From contig NZ_JACJPI010000067.1 of the NCBI RefSeq assembly GCF_014695975.1, positions 16,856 through 80,855 on the forward strand: 64,000 bases of DNA, given 5' to 3'. The notes under the pieces were generated by a model. The model saw nothing but the letters and a program-made list of their open reading frames with translations, did no database searches and was not told the DNA's origin. Below, one piece after another: positions 27,056-36,815 of this stretch. The position numbers and the translations under genes were made by a program. Positions within the stretch are counted from its first letter, which is position 1, and each line of letters starts with the position of its first letter. This stretch comes from Leptolyngbya sp. FACHB-321. GTDB taxonomy: Bacteria; Cyanobacteriota; Cyanobacteriia; Leptolyngbyales; Leptolyngbyaceae.

Positions 27056-28969
27056 ATGCCTCTGGTGATTGCTGAGCTTATCATGAAGATTGCTCCCGAA
27101 CTGTTGCAACTGTTCGTTTCAGTAATAGTTCCCGTTGCAGGGCAGCTTTTGAAGTTCACGCTCCCAAGATTAGCAAGAATTCCTCTCTACCTCCGACTTC
27201 TTTGGACAATTTACCAGGATGATGAACTGAATGCAGAAGCTAGAAAATATTTAACAAGTGTGCTGTTGGTCTTAGGGAGTATTTTGACCTTTATTGTATA
27301 TTCCTACATACCCTGGACAGGTGTACCTATAGTTGGGGCACTTACAACTCCGATCGCAGGTATGGTAGCAGCAGTTGTTAGCTTAGTGTCTCTAGATTTT
27401 CTTGTTGCTGCGAATCGGGATTATTTGGTTAGCAAATATCCCGAAGAAGTTGGCTTGATTAGCCGAGATATTGATGACCTAACAGCGTTGATAGGAACTA
27501 AAGCTTGGAAAGAAACAATTCAACAAACTCAGGCTTTGTTGGATCGAATTAAAGAATCAGTCGATCCTAATGGTAAGTATGATGACGTTTTATCAGCTTT
27601 GATGAATGCCCTGATTTCTTACCTTGCCGATCCCGAATCTGATCCATCACTACCACCAGATGAGATCAACCGCCGGATCGTAACAGAAGGATTACCTCCA
27701 GTTGCAAAAATCGGTGGCTCTATTGCAGAAGGATTAGTAGGTGGTGCAATTGCAGGAGCAGCAACTCAAGGCATTACAACTGCTACGTTTGTTCAAGCAG
27801 GTTTTTTAACTTCTATAAAAGCAGCAATTGGTATGGGTAGTGGCATTGCAGTTGCACCGACTGCATTTATCGGTTTGACAGTCGCCCTTCCAATCGCGCT
27901 TACAGCTATCACGGGAGTTGGCATCATTTATGGTGCAAAGACCCTGCGAGATGAGGGTGAGAAGCGAAAATTAAGTGCATTCCTTGCTGACGTATTAATT
28001 TCTGCTTTACCTATGGCTTGGATAGATGGAAATTTCTCAATGGCAGAGCAAGATGTGTTCGAGAAACTGTTACTCAACTCCGCCATTAATGAGTCAGACC
28101 AACGACGAATTCGTGAAGTGATGAAGCAGCAGACAACCTTGGAAGAAGTCTTAAATAAAGGTCTTTTGAAGGAAGAGAATCCCCAGAAAGCCAAGATGAA
28201 ATATCGATTGCTATTGTGTACTGCCTGGGAAATTGCGAAAGCGGATGGTTCTATTACTTCAGATGAGATTAATTTGCATAACCGAATTGCAAAATTTGTA
28301 AATATTGCTGAGGAGGAAGTACATGAAATTCGTCGGTTAGTTTTGCTTAAGTCTGGAATAGACTTACATGATCGGATTTCAGTAGTACAAGGACATATTA
28401 CTCAGCAATCGGTAGACGCGATTGTTAACTCAACCAACAAGAATCTGCTTCCAAGCAATAAAATAGGGTGGTTACCTTTGCCTAAAGACAATAGGAAGAT
28501 CGATACTGTAGTTCATGATGCCGCAGGATCGGAATTACAAAAAGAATGTCAAAGCCTTAATGGTTGTGATGTGGGAGAAGCTAAGCTTACTAAAGGATAT
28601 AAACTTCCATCTCAATGGGTAATCCACACGGTTGTACCTACTTTAGGTGTAAGTGATCGTGGAGAACATGAACTGCTGGCTCAGTGCTATCGAAGTTGTT
28701 TGGCGGTGGCACATCAACAATCTGTTCGTACACTTGCTTTTCCGGCACTAGGAACTGGTAGGGGTAAATTTCCAGTAGATCAAGCGGCAAAGATTGCAAT
28801 CAGTGAGGTTCAACAATTCCTGAATACGCATTTCAGCATTGAACAGGTCAAAATTGTTTGTTTAGATGAACATACCTATCAAGTGTATGTAGAGACAATC
28901 AAACAAGTGTTGGGTTCTAGTTCTACCAAACTTTTAAGCCCAGTTAGTAATGAAGCGGTAGCTGTCTAG
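27056..28969 (+). CDS. Membrane protein fused to TerB-like and macro domains
   Basis: 637 residues. Residues 1-120 hold several hydrophobic segments; about 225-300 is a Gly/Ala-rich membrane stretch (GGSIAEGLVGGAIAGAATQG...ALPIALTAITGVGII). About 305-425 resembles a TerB tellurite-resistance domain, an all-helical metal-binding module (ALPMAWIDGNFSMAEQDVFEKLL; AWEIAKADGSITSDEI). About 440-620 is a macro domain that binds ADP-ribose or related nucleotides (GHITQQSVDAIVNSTN, GCDVGEAKLTKGY, AFPALGTGRGKFP). The architecture suggests a membrane-anchored sensor or hydrolase of ADP-ribosyl signals in stress or conflict. ATG preceded by AAGGAGAGAG. Stands alone; lower G+C than its flanks. Confidence 0.78.
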   Translation: MPLVIAELIMKIAPELLQLFVSVIVPVAGQLLKFTLPRLARIPLYLRLLWTIYQDDELNAEARKYLTSVLLVLGSILTFIVYSYIPWTGVPIVGALTTPIAGMVAAVVSLVSLDFLVAANRDYLVSKYPEEVGLISRDIDDLTALIGTKAWKETIQQTQALLDRIKESVDPNGKYDDVLSALMNALISYLADPESDPSLPPDEINRRIVTEGLPPVAKIGGSIAEGLVGGAIAGAATQGITTATFVQAGFLTSIKAAIGMGSGIAVAPTAFIGLTVALPIALTAITGVGIIYGAKTLRDEGEKRKLSAFLADVLISALPMAWIDGNFSMAEQDVFEKLLLNSAINESDQRRIREVMKQQTTLEEVLNKGLLKEENPQKAKMKYRLLLCTAWEIAKADGSITSDEINLHNRIAKFVNIAEEEVHEIRRLVLLKSGIDLHDRISVVQGHITQQSVDAIVNSTNKNLLPSNKIGWLPLPKDNRKIDTVVHDAAGSELQKECQSLNGCDVGEAKLTKGYKLPSQWVIHTVVPTLGVSDRGEHELLAQCYRSCLAVAHQQSVRTLAFPALGTGRGKFPVDQAAKIAISEVQQFLNTHFSIEQVKIVCLDEHTYQVYVETIKQVLGSSSTKLLSPVSNEAVAV

Positions 28970-29197
28970 TTATTGCGTATAGAATAAACCACCAAGTTAT
29001 GGTCCTTGTGAAGCTGACAAGAGAGATTTGATTTCTCTTCAAGAAGATCGCGTTTTAACGGGCGATCGCTGCCCTCCAATAGCGATGCCGCTCACTCCCT
29101 AACCGTTTGCTTTAGAAACACATTGAAGAGCACGCACACACACAAGGCTATGCGAAAGCAGCAGGTTTTCGTTGACAGTGTCACCTAAGGTGAGTAC

Positions 29198-30288
29198 CTA
29201 GAAAAACGGCGGCAACTCTAGCTGTAACTGACTGTAGCTTCGCTCTATGGTGGGTTCTGTTAGATTGGACACCGTTAGTCCTAACAGCCTCACTTTGCGG
29301 CTGGGATCAAGGTGTGACTGCAGCAAGCTTGTAGCTAGACTGTAGAGCGTCGCGGCATCCCGCAACAGCCCTGTCACTGTCTGAGCACGAGTCATCTGCT
29401 GGTAGTCGGCGTACTTGACCTTGAGTGTCAGGGTATAGCCATAGCGCTGCTGTTTGTCCAGGCGGGTCGCTACTTCCCTAGCCAGCTTTGCCAGCGCCTC
29501 ATCCATCGCTTCCAGCCCTTCCAGGTCTTCCGCAAAGGACTGCTTGGCTCCATCGACTTGCGAACCCTATGTGGGTTGACGGGGCGCTCGTCCTCAGCCC
29601 TGGCAACGCGGTAGTAATAGCTGCCTGTTTTACCAAAGTGTTGCACCAGATCGGCTTCGGACCACTGCTTCAGGTCTACCCCCTTATGAATGCCGAGCGC
29701 CTGCATCTTTTGAGCTGTCGCCGCTCCCACGCCGTAGAATTTCGCGATTGGCAAGGCTTCCACTACTGCCTGCCCCTGCTCGGGCGCAATGAGGTAAAGT
29801 CCATCCGGCTTGTCTAACCCAGAGGCAAGCTTGGCGAGAAACTTGTTGTACGAAACTCCGGCGGAAGCCGTCAGTTGCGTTTCTGCCCGAATCGCTTGTT
29901 TAATGGCACGGGCGATCGCCATCGCGGAAGCAATACCGGGTTTGTTCAGGGTTACATCCAGGTAGGCTTCATCCAGCGAGAGCGGTTCCACTAAGTCGGT
30001 GTAGTGGTCGAAGATGGCTCGAATCTGCTGTGAGACAGCGCGGTAGACTTCAAACCGGGGTGAGGCAAAGAGCAGGTGCGGACACCGTTGCTGGGCAAGG
30101 CGTGAGGGTAAGGCGGAGTGAATGCCATAGGCGCGTGCTTCATAACTGGCAGCGGCAACCACACCCCGTTGGTCCGGTCTACCGCCGACGACCAGAGGCT
30201 TGCCACGGTACTGCGGGTGGTCACGCTGCTCCACAGCGGCAAAGAAGGCATCCATGTCGATGTGGATGATTTTACGCGGCACCACCAT
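29198..30288 (-). pseudogene. dinB: DNA polymerase IV (DinB), frameshifted
   Basis: Y-family translesion polymerase. Residues 1-240 run in one frame (HIDMDAFFAAVEQRD with the catalytic Asp, YEARAYGI, LSLDEAYLDVT with Asp-Glu, ASAGVSYNKFLAKLASG). After HRVRKSM near 29555 the reading moves to another frame, where AKQSFAEDLEGLEAMDEALAKLAREV and the little-finger domain (to LELPPFF) continue to 29198. A single-base deletion explains this. Either a recent pseudogene or a sequencing/assembly error; no slippery site is evident. Confidence 0.85.
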
Positions 30289-30646
30289 CGTGTCGTTAGG
30301 GGGGTTGCTTGCAGTTGGCGACTCCAGTTTAGCCGCTTACCTAGACGGCTCGTAGGCATGACTGGCACAGTCGGACGACCGACAGCAGCAGTACTAGCCC
30401 ACTACATTTAAGCTGGGTGCAACTGAGCGTCAAGCCTTGTGGAAATGCGTGCATGAAACGCGGCTGGAGCGCTGTCACCGACACGATCGCTATTCCTGTA
30501 GCAGAGTTTGTGGCTGTCATCCCGCCAGGATCGCTGTTCTTTGGGCATCATTGGCTGCAAGCGTCTGCCATCCAACCATCGAGCAGCCTTCTGCTAGATG
30601 CAAGCGGCGGCTAACGGCAGTGCAGTTGAGCGGCAGCACTAGCGCT

Positions 30647-31036
30647 TTAATACCCGGACGAGGAAGACGTTTGAGTGCGGGGACCGGAGTTGTAGCCATA
30701 GTTGGAACCCGAATAAACAGAGCGCATGGTTGCGTTATAGCCAGGCGAAGAGTACACCGTAGTCGTCACGCCACCATTGACCCTTTTCACCACAGACCGA
30801 ACTCCAGTGTGCGATCGCGACGAAGCGGGTCGGCTGTAGGCGGAACGTGTTTGGGTCGCACGGCTAGCAGGCTGAGTGCGGCAGAGCGATTGTTTCAGGT
30901 CGATGACTTGCCCAGACGCAGTGGTCATGTAACAAGCGCTATCAGACTCCACTGGTAAAGCCTCGGCACGCAAAGCAGTGAGCGTCATGGAGGCAAGTCC
31001 AACAGCGGCAGCGATCGACCAAAGATGGCAGTTCAT
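30647..31036 (-). CDS. Secreted hypothetical protein
   Basis: 129 residues with a signal peptide (MNCHLWSIAAAVGLASMTLTALRAEA). The mature N-terminus CYMTTASGQVIDLKQSLC has two cysteines and the T.SGQVIDL pattern of small exported cyanobacterial proteins; the rest is Ser/Arg/Tyr-rich low complexity. Probably periplasmic. Function unknown. The 358-nt gap to dinB holds nothing I can support. Confidence 0.6.
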   Translation of the reverse strand: MNCHLWSIAAAVGLASMTLTALRAEALPVESDSACYMTTASGQVIDLKQSLCRTQPASRATQTRSAYSRPASSRSHTGVRSVVKRVNGGVTTTVYSSPGYNATMRSVYSGSNYGYNSGPRTQTSSSSGY

Positions 31037-31477
31037 GAAGGCAGTAGGTACAGGTGCTCTTCAACCATGCACCCACAGAACTGCTACCGCTAGTCTTACT
31101 GCGTAGCCTTCACGGAGTTTTCATTGACCTATGTTTAAATGAGTACGCGCTCACCTCCTTTACAAGCCACTGAAGCTGGGTATGCCCGCAAAGTAGCCGA
31201 CTTCCTTGAAGCTGATGGCGATCTAGCCCCGCTCGCCATCAGTATGGGCTGAACATTGAAAAGCCATCGGTGCCACCAGCATCGGTAAAACCAGGGTTTG
31301 CTCCAGCACCGTGACATTCATTTTGCGAACACTGACGCAGCGGTTGGCTTCAGCGTCTGAAACCCCTTGTGCTGATTCAAAGGTCATTGACTAGTGTGGC
31401 AGGAGGTTGCTCCGCATTCATTAAAGTGCGAACAGCTATGCAAATCAAACAACCAACGCTAAAAAGCGAGGAATTAC

Positions 31478-32086
31478 ATGCTGGACATCGCTAAAATCGG
31501 GCAGCTTGCCCAAGACTCTAGCCCTCAAGACCTTCACGCAGCTTGGGTTTGGCAGCAACAGTTTAATGCCTTCAATGGGCAAGAGATTATCACAGATCTC
31601 GCCCAGCAGCCTCAGTTATGGAGCAGCTTTTTCTTCATGGCAGCCAGCGATGGTTCTGCTCAGCAGGCTGGGAGCTTGGATCAAGTCATCGGGACACTGG
31701 TGGCAATGGCAATCCACCGTGCTGTCCCAGCGATCCAGAGTGCTCATGATGCGCTTTACCCAGCCAACACTTTGTATATTTTGGCTGCCAAGCAGGACAC
31801 AATTGTGGCTCAATTGGTGGCTCTGGGAGAGCAGTGGCGTGCTAAAGATGTAGCTGTCCATAGCGCCACTCAGTCTACAGGCGGTTACCCCTGTAGAGAC
31901 GCTTTACAATTAGCGCTCAAAGGTGCTGCCTTGAGTGAAGACGGTGAGGCGCGGCAAGAGGCTGTTGTGCTTTCCTACTGCTGGTCTCACTACACCTTGT
32001 CCCGTCCTGTCGCGTCCAACGCTAAGCGCAAAGCTGTCTCTGGGCTTGCAGCCAACGGCAAGCACACGCAATTAACCTTGATCTAG
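31478..32086 (+). CDS. Hypothetical protein
   Basis: 202 residues starting MLDIAKIGQLAQDSSPQDLHAAWVWQQQFNAFNGQEIITDL. Helical, soluble, no motif recognised. A GCGAGGAA ribosome-binding site precedes the ATG. Last 25 residues are basic. Upstream, 31037-31477 holds only a possible 37-codon ORF (31139-31252) that I do not call. Confidence 0.6.
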   Translation: MLDIAKIGQLAQDSSPQDLHAAWVWQQQFNAFNGQEIITDLAQQPQLWSSFFFMAASDGSAQQAGSLDQVIGTLVAMAIHRAVPAIQSAHDALYPANTLYILAAKQDTIVAQLVALGEQWRAKDVAVHSATQSTGGYPCRDALQLALKGAALSEDGEARQEAVVLSYCWSHYTLSRPVASNAKRKAVSGLAANGKHTQLTLI

Positions 32087-32578
32087 ACACTGCTAGCAGC
32101 GAGGAGCGTAGCGATCGCTTGTAAAGGATAATTGGCATCCAAGGGCACGAAGAGTGCTTGACCCAGGGGGCACGGAAGGCTCCTACTCGCCTTTGTATAG
32201 CAGCGGGGTCAAAATGGTCGTTAAGGGTAACTGTCCCATTTTCGATGCTTGGATTGTAAACAATAAGCAGGCTATACCAACGTAAAATCAGACTTTTTCG
32301 GTATCAACTATCCCGTTTACAGTCCAAGATGGAACAGTTCAAGCCAACAGATACCAAAACGAAGCAACCGCTAAAAGCTTTCATTCATAGGTCTTTCAGC
32401 CTTAACGATCACTTTTTGTCCGTTGCTATAACTAAGCCCGGTAGCGCGACCGCCAAAATCCTAGCTTTCAAAAAACTTTTACCAGATTTGTGCATAACGC
32501 GGTTAACTTGCCCGCAAGTTTTATTAGAGGAAGCAAATGCCTCCCTTCTACAAACTTGCCCCTACTTAAAGGAGTCAC

Positions 32579-33085
32579 ATGAAAACTTGGAACGCATTTC
32601 TTTTGGCTACAGCAGTAACCGCACTAGGTTTTGCGATAAAAACAGACCCTGCTCAAGCTTTTTGCGTCTACAACAAAACCGATAAGCCTATTTATAGCGC
32701 TGTTCCTACCCTTGAAAACCTCCGGAATTTTTCTGTGGGAATCCCTGTAAATAATTCCTCTTGCTGCAATTGGAAAAATAAAGACTGTAATCCAACAAAG
32801 AAACAAAATGGCATTCTAGATGCAGAAGTACGTATAGAGTTTCCAAGAGACGCTCATTACTGTGGGAATCCCCGTAAAGATATGCTCGGTCGTCCAGAAC
32901 CTAACTATCCAAGAGTCAAAATGCAAGGCGGCGGATACTTAACAGTTGTGAACAATCCTGCTTACAAAGGTGCTCCCCCAAAGACCTATTGGGACGTGAA
33001 AATTGGTGACTCAGGTTATCTTGTTCAGTCTTGGACTTATGATCATAAACTTTTGGACACCTACCCTTGTACCCGAATAAGGTAA
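32579..33085 (+). CDS. Secreted cysteine-rich hypothetical protein
   Basis: 168 residues. Signal peptide of about 28 residues (MKTWNAFLLATAVTALGFAIKTDPAQA), then a mature domain FCVYNKTDKPIYSAVP with six further cysteines (SCCNWKNKDCNP, YCGNP, YPC) that could form disulphides in the periplasm. AAAGGAG sits 6 nt before the ATG. The pattern FCVYNKTDKPI recalls small exported proteins in cyanobacteria; role unknown. Confidence 0.68.
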   Translation: MKTWNAFLLATAVTALGFAIKTDPAQAFCVYNKTDKPIYSAVPTLENLRNFSVGIPVNNSSCCNWKNKDCNPTKKQNGILDAEVRIEFPRDAHYCGNPRKDMLGRPEPNYPRVKMQGGGYLTVVNNPAYKGAPPKTYWDVKIGDSGYLVQSWTYDHKLLDTYPCTRIR

Positions 33086-33141
33086 TAGCCTGATTGAAAA
33101 CTCTTACATCAACAGGTAGCAGTATTCACCCTATTTCCTAA

Positions 33142-33180
33142 CAAACACTCTCCTAGTTTATAGCTTGGGGAGTTTGTTTT
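33142..33180 (+). terminator. Rho-independent terminator after the secreted-protein gene
   Basis: CAAACACTCTCC pairs with GGGGAGTTTG across a 13-nt loop, followed by TTTT. Stem has one bulge. Confidence 0.55.
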
Positions 33181-33418
33181 TATGGTGTGTGGTGGTAGGG
33201 GTTTGAGGTGGTGCGGGGTAGGGTAATAACTGGTTGGCATCCAGGTTTATGCATCCCGGCGCAACCTCGACAATGACATCTAACAGTTTGCTCGTAGGTA
33301 CCTGGTAGCAGTACGGCAGCTTACCGCCAATGGCAACCAAGTCGTGCGTACTGGTGCTGTGTTTGCCGCTATCAAGGTCAAGGTTGAGTACTGCACTATT
33401 CGGCTGCATGGATGTCAC
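33158..33418 (-). CDS. Possible small hypothetical protein
   Basis: 86 residues, MTSMQPNSAVLNLDLDSGKHSTSTHDLVAIGGKLPYCYQVPTSKLLDVIVEVAPGCINLDANQLLPYP. Lies 15 nt beyond the stop of the next gene upstream on the same strand, which supports a two-gene unit, but its 3' end overlaps the terminator of the convergent gene. Confidence 0.35.
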   Translation of the reverse strand: MTSMQPNSAVLNLDLDSGKHSTSTHDLVAIGGKLPYCYQVPTSKLLDVIVEVAPGCINLDANQLLPYPAPPQTPTTTHHKNKLPKL

Positions 33419-33433
33419 TGCCTGTTTAACGGC

Positions 33434-33877
33434 TTACTTGACTACAGGGTGCCCCTTGGCAGCAACAGTCAAACGCTGATCGTCTCGCCAACCGCACACA
33501 CAGTCCCAGTACACTCGTGCTGGCTCGGTTTGCAACAACGGCACTTCACAGTGCGGACAGCGTCCGGTGAACAGCGAGTGCCAGTCCAAGAGCGCGAGCT
33601 TCTGTTCCCTGTTCCAGCGATGCTCTGTGTTGATCACCAACTCATCCCCGTAGTAGCTAGCACCATCGGGTTCCCATAAGCTCTTACCGCCATCGGCAAC
33701 CCATTCCAGCGCCATGAACTCACGATGCTGATCAGCCGCAGCGGTATCTTCTCGGAAGTCAGGGCAGCGATCGCTCTGCACACCAGTGGGATACACACTG
33801 CAACAAAGGTAAGGACTACCCGCATTGAACCAGCAGCGATCGCACTCGGGCAGTTTTTGGAAGGCAGGATCAGTCAT
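33434..33877 (-). CDS. Hypothetical protein with two CxxC clusters
   Basis: 147 residues with the ATG at 33877 (MTDPAFQKLPECDRCWFNAGSPYLCCSVYP). Cysteine pairs ECDRC, LCC and a C-terminal ribbon CPHCEVPLL...YWDCVCGWR suggest two metal sites. The N-terminal part resembles a cyanobacterial family with CxxC...CxVYP...CPDF. No function known. The ORF extends five codons further without support. Confidence 0.65.
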   Translation of the reverse strand: MTDPAFQKLPECDRCWFNAGSPYLCCSVYPTGVQSDRCPDFREDTAAADQHREFMALEWVADGGKSLWEPDGASYYGDELVINTEHRWNREQKLALLDWHSLFTGRCPHCEVPLLQTEPARVYWDCVCGWRDDQRLTVAAKGHPVVK

Positions 33878-34295
33878 CGTCCTTAATTTCAAGCTGGTAG
33901 AGGCGCATAAAGGTATGTTCTGGCATCAACCAATTCAGGATGCCCATGCAGACAGAGTAATCCTACCCGTTACGAAAAAGGCGTGTGTCTACCGAGCCTC
34001 CTTGCACCCTGTCTGAAAGTGTTCTTTGCCAATGTAGACAGCGGTTTGGCTCAGCCGTGAAGGGACATCATCAGCGAAGTGACCCTCTCTGATGAGAGAG
34101 AAATCATCAGCTTTGGCTGCTTTGCCTTGCGCCATCAGGCAGAGTGCTGCTCCCTTTTTCTCCTCCCTCTGCTTTGCCCAGGTTCTTGCTACAGGCAGGG
34201 ACAAGTCAGCGGGTGCGCCTGTTAACTTAAGAACATCAAAAGAGTTTTTCAGCGCCCTTTTTCAGCGCACTCACTATTTAACCGGAGTTGACATT

Positions 34296-34571
34296 ATGAA
34301 TATCTTGGCTTGGATAGTTTTAGGTTTGATTGCAGGCGCGATTGCCAAAGCGCTGTTTCCGGGTCATCAAGGTGGCGGCATCTTGGGCACCATGATTCTG
34401 GGTATTGTCGGTGCTTTTATCGGTGGTAGCCTCTTCAGCTTTTTGACCACGGGTACCCTAGCGTTGACCTCAGCCGGGTTGAGCTTGGGCGGCATCTTAG
34501 TCGCAGTGCTGGGCGCCATTGTTGCGCTGTTCGTCTACTATGCTGTGACCCGTCGGAGCGCCTCCTACTAA
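34296..34571 (+). CDS. GlsB/YeaQ/YmgE family membrane protein
   Basis: 91-residue transglycosylase-associated/stress-response membrane protein. MNILAWIVLGLIAGAIAKALFPG is the family hallmark, followed by GGGILGTMILGIVGAFIGG and a third hydrophobic segment ending in VYYAVTRRS. ATG at 34296 follows CCGGAG; the ORF upstream to 34092 is not homologous. The terminator directly downstream supports a monocistronic gene. Confidence 0.88.
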   Translation: MNILAWIVLGLIAGAIAKALFPGHQGGGILGTMILGIVGAFIGGSLFSFLTTGTLALTSAGLSLGGILVAVLGAIVALFVYYAVTRRSASY

Positions 34572-34606
34572 GCGTTGAAGTAAGCGACTAGCTTTAAATC
34601 ATGATG

Positions 34607-34634
34607 AAGCCCCTGCACATGCAGGGGCTTTTTG
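34607..34634 (+). terminator. Rho-independent terminator
   Basis: Arms AGCCCCTGCA and TGCAGGGGCT with a 2-nt loop, followed by TTTTT. Ends the GlsB/YeaQ-type gene. Confidence 0.9.
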
Positions 34635-34979
34635 CATAGCGATCGATTTGGGGTCAGGAAGGCTGACTCCCACGGCGGTTGCGCGCATGAGGGTCAGCGG
34701 TGATTGAACATCTTGCTTGGACTTGGGAGTCCACTCCTTGAGCCTAGTGCGAGTCGAGGGGCACTTACGTCTTTCGCTAGTAGAGTCAAACAAGAAACAA
34801 GGCATTCCTTACGGCAGAAAACGTTGCTGTGGGTTTTCCACCCCTTGAGGGAGCTTTGTACTGACCCCTTTTGACGCTTCAACCAGCGCGGGAAGAATGC
34901 ATACGGCTCTAAGCGCTCGCGCCATAAGTAGATAAAGCACGACCAGACTCGGTCGGTAAAGTTATGAGTGCCGCTGTCT

Positions 34980-35438
34980 TTAGAAATTCTTTGTTTGTAG
35001 GAGACAAGGTTGCTGATATTCGTTCGTAAACACAAAGGCTTCTATCCGTCTAACAGCCTCGAACGCACTCAAAGCTAACTCGGTATAGGGACTGGCATAG
35101 TTAAGAGCCTGCTCCTCAACAGCACGGCGTTTCTTGCGGTTACTCGTGCGTTTGGTTGTACCAGTACGTCCTGTGCTCTCAAGGTCAAGCCATTTCACTT
35201 CCACTACAGCAAAACAGCCAGCGCCGTCCGTAAATACCAGATCTCCACGTCCTCGATCCGTGCGACCGGGTTCCACTTCCCATTCATCCTCAATCACATA
35301 CGGGTAGTCGGGAAGGAACTAAGTGCTTCTGAGGACAAGTTGCCGTTTCAAAGCGTATTCACCACTGCCGTCCCAAGTACGACTCTCAAGGTAAGTCCGC
35401 AGGATCTGATTACGATGCTCAATTTCAAGTTGCTTCAC
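34980..35438 (-). pseudogene. PD-(D/E)xK nuclease-like gene interrupted by an in-frame TAG
   Basis: From a GTG at 35438 the frame reads VKQLEIEHRNQILRTYLESRTWDGSGEY then meets TAG at 35319-35321 and continues in the same frame FLPDYPYVIEDEWEVEPGRTDRGRGDLVFTDGAGCFAVVEVKW to 34980. RGDLVF...AVVEVKW has the D-x(n)-E-x-K pattern of restriction-endonuclease-like folds. The continuous similarity pattern across the TAG suggests a single nonsense change; a GTG/ATT restart after the stop could still yield a 110-residue protein. Confidence 0.55.
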
Positions 35439-35671
35439 GGTCTTTCAGGTAGGAATGCTAACAGGTGCTACTGATCACTTCATGACCCAAGGCGGTCTTT
35501 CCACAAAACCTCAAGCAGCGGCTCCGCTGAGTAGTTTTGAGGGCGCTGGAGCAGAAGCAGCTTCCCGATTGCATAGCCTGCCTGAGGCGCTTTAGCACTT
35601 TAGTACACTTGTTCTTTTAGTCGCTTTTAGGTAGACTGAGCCAGGTTAATGGGTTCTGTACCCCCGCGTAT

Positions 35672-35705
35672 GAAAGCCTTCAATCAGGTTGAGGGCTTCT
35701 TTTTC
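35672..35705 (+). terminator. Terminator-like hairpin
   Basis: GAAAGCCTTCAA and TTGAGGGCTTC form an imperfect stem with a 5-nt loop, followed by TTTTTC. The flanking 35439-35813 has no gene I can support. Confidence 0.5.
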
Positions 35706-35813
35706 TACGTTGAGTGAGCAGTAACTTCAGACCATATGGCGAGCGGTGGCAGACAAGCCGCAGCGGCATAAAGTCTTAAAGTATGATGGCTTCATGTCAG
35801 CCTAGAGGCGAAC

Positions 35814-36266
35814 ATGACTCTGATTAACGTCCGTGTGATTGCCTTACAGCGTCACACTTTGAGTGCTTTGGCAGCGGCTTGGAAGGGTGAGTGCTGGACT
35901 TCTGAGCGCTCACCAAACGGCTGGAGATGGGAGTTTGCGTTTCCTAGTCAGGCGCTAGCACAGCAATTTCTTGCCGCGTTACCGACTAGCTGTCAGGGTG
36001 TCTTAGCGGTACTGCCCTCACTGCAAGACCGACAAGAGCAGGAAGAACCAGCAGAACGACCGGAACAGAGGCAACTACCGAAGCTCTTTGAGTTCTTTGA
36101 CTGGAGTGATCGCGCTGAGGCTGTGGGCTTTCGACTCTACAAATATGGCACTCGTGGTTGTGCCCTGCGACGTGAAGCGGATGGTGAACTCATGGCAGAT
36201 GACTTAGATTGGGAGCAAATGGCAACACTCATTGAGCAGTTGGAGGGCAAGGGCAACCAGCTTTAG
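35814..36266 (+). CDS. Hypothetical protein
   Basis: 150 residues, MTLINVRVIALQRHTLSALAAAWKGECWTSERSPNGWRWEFAFPS...; C-terminal FRLYKYGTRGCALRREADGELMADDLDWEQMATLIEQL is well structured and resembles a short beta-hairpin-helix module. No family recognised. Followed 117 nt later by a small gene on the same strand. Confidence 0.55.
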   Translation: MTLINVRVIALQRHTLSALAAAWKGECWTSERSPNGWRWEFAFPSQALAQQFLAALPTSCQGVLAVLPSLQDRQEQEEPAERPEQRQLPKLFEFFDWSDRAEAVGFRLYKYGTRGCALRREADGELMADDLDWEQMATLIEQLEGKGNQL

Positions 36267-36383
36267 AGCGACTGGGCTGACTGTCATTTCATATCCCGAA
36301 TTGCACAAGAGTCTTTCACCAGCCATAAGCAGTCCGGCTTGCGCTAATGTAGATGTGCTTGAGCAGCATTGGCGAGAGACAAG

Positions 36384-36581
36384 ATGAGTGACTTTGAACA
36401 GCTAGACCATGCCTGGGAGCAAGCAGAGCAGTCGCGCCATGCTGCCTTGCTACGTCAACTGAAAGCAGAGGTACGGGAGTTCCGGCGGCAAGCCCGTATT
36501 GCTGTTGCTCCCTCGCTACCTGTGCCCAAAGAGCAACCGCCTCAACCAGATCCCGGTCTGGTCAAGCGAGTGCACTCTTAA
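36384..36581 (+). CDS. Small hypothetical helical protein
   Basis: 65 residues with the ATG at 36384 (MSDFEQLDHAWEQAEQSRHAALLRQLKAEVREFRRQARIAV), one long charged helix then a Pro-rich tail. Preceded by GAGAGACAAG, a possible ribosome-binding site. Role unknown. Confidence 0.45.
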   Translation: MSDFEQLDHAWEQAEQSRHAALLRQLKAEVREFRRQARIAVAPSLPVPKEQPPQPDPGLVKRVHS

Positions 36582-36815
36582 AAGCCCCGTGCGGGACTGA
36601 ACGTTGCTGAGCCTGAGCGCGGCTCCACCACTCAAGCTGGAGCAGGCTGCTGCCCCACTGACACTTTTCATCCGTGTGCTAACTTCACCTGACTCTGGCA
36701 GGCGCTTTGTCGTTGATTCATTGCCAGAAAGAACAATTCAGGCACAGGCTTTCACATCAGACAGCGCTGAGTGGTGCTCTCATGCGAGGCGTGCGCTCTT
36801 ATGAGGCAGGCAATG

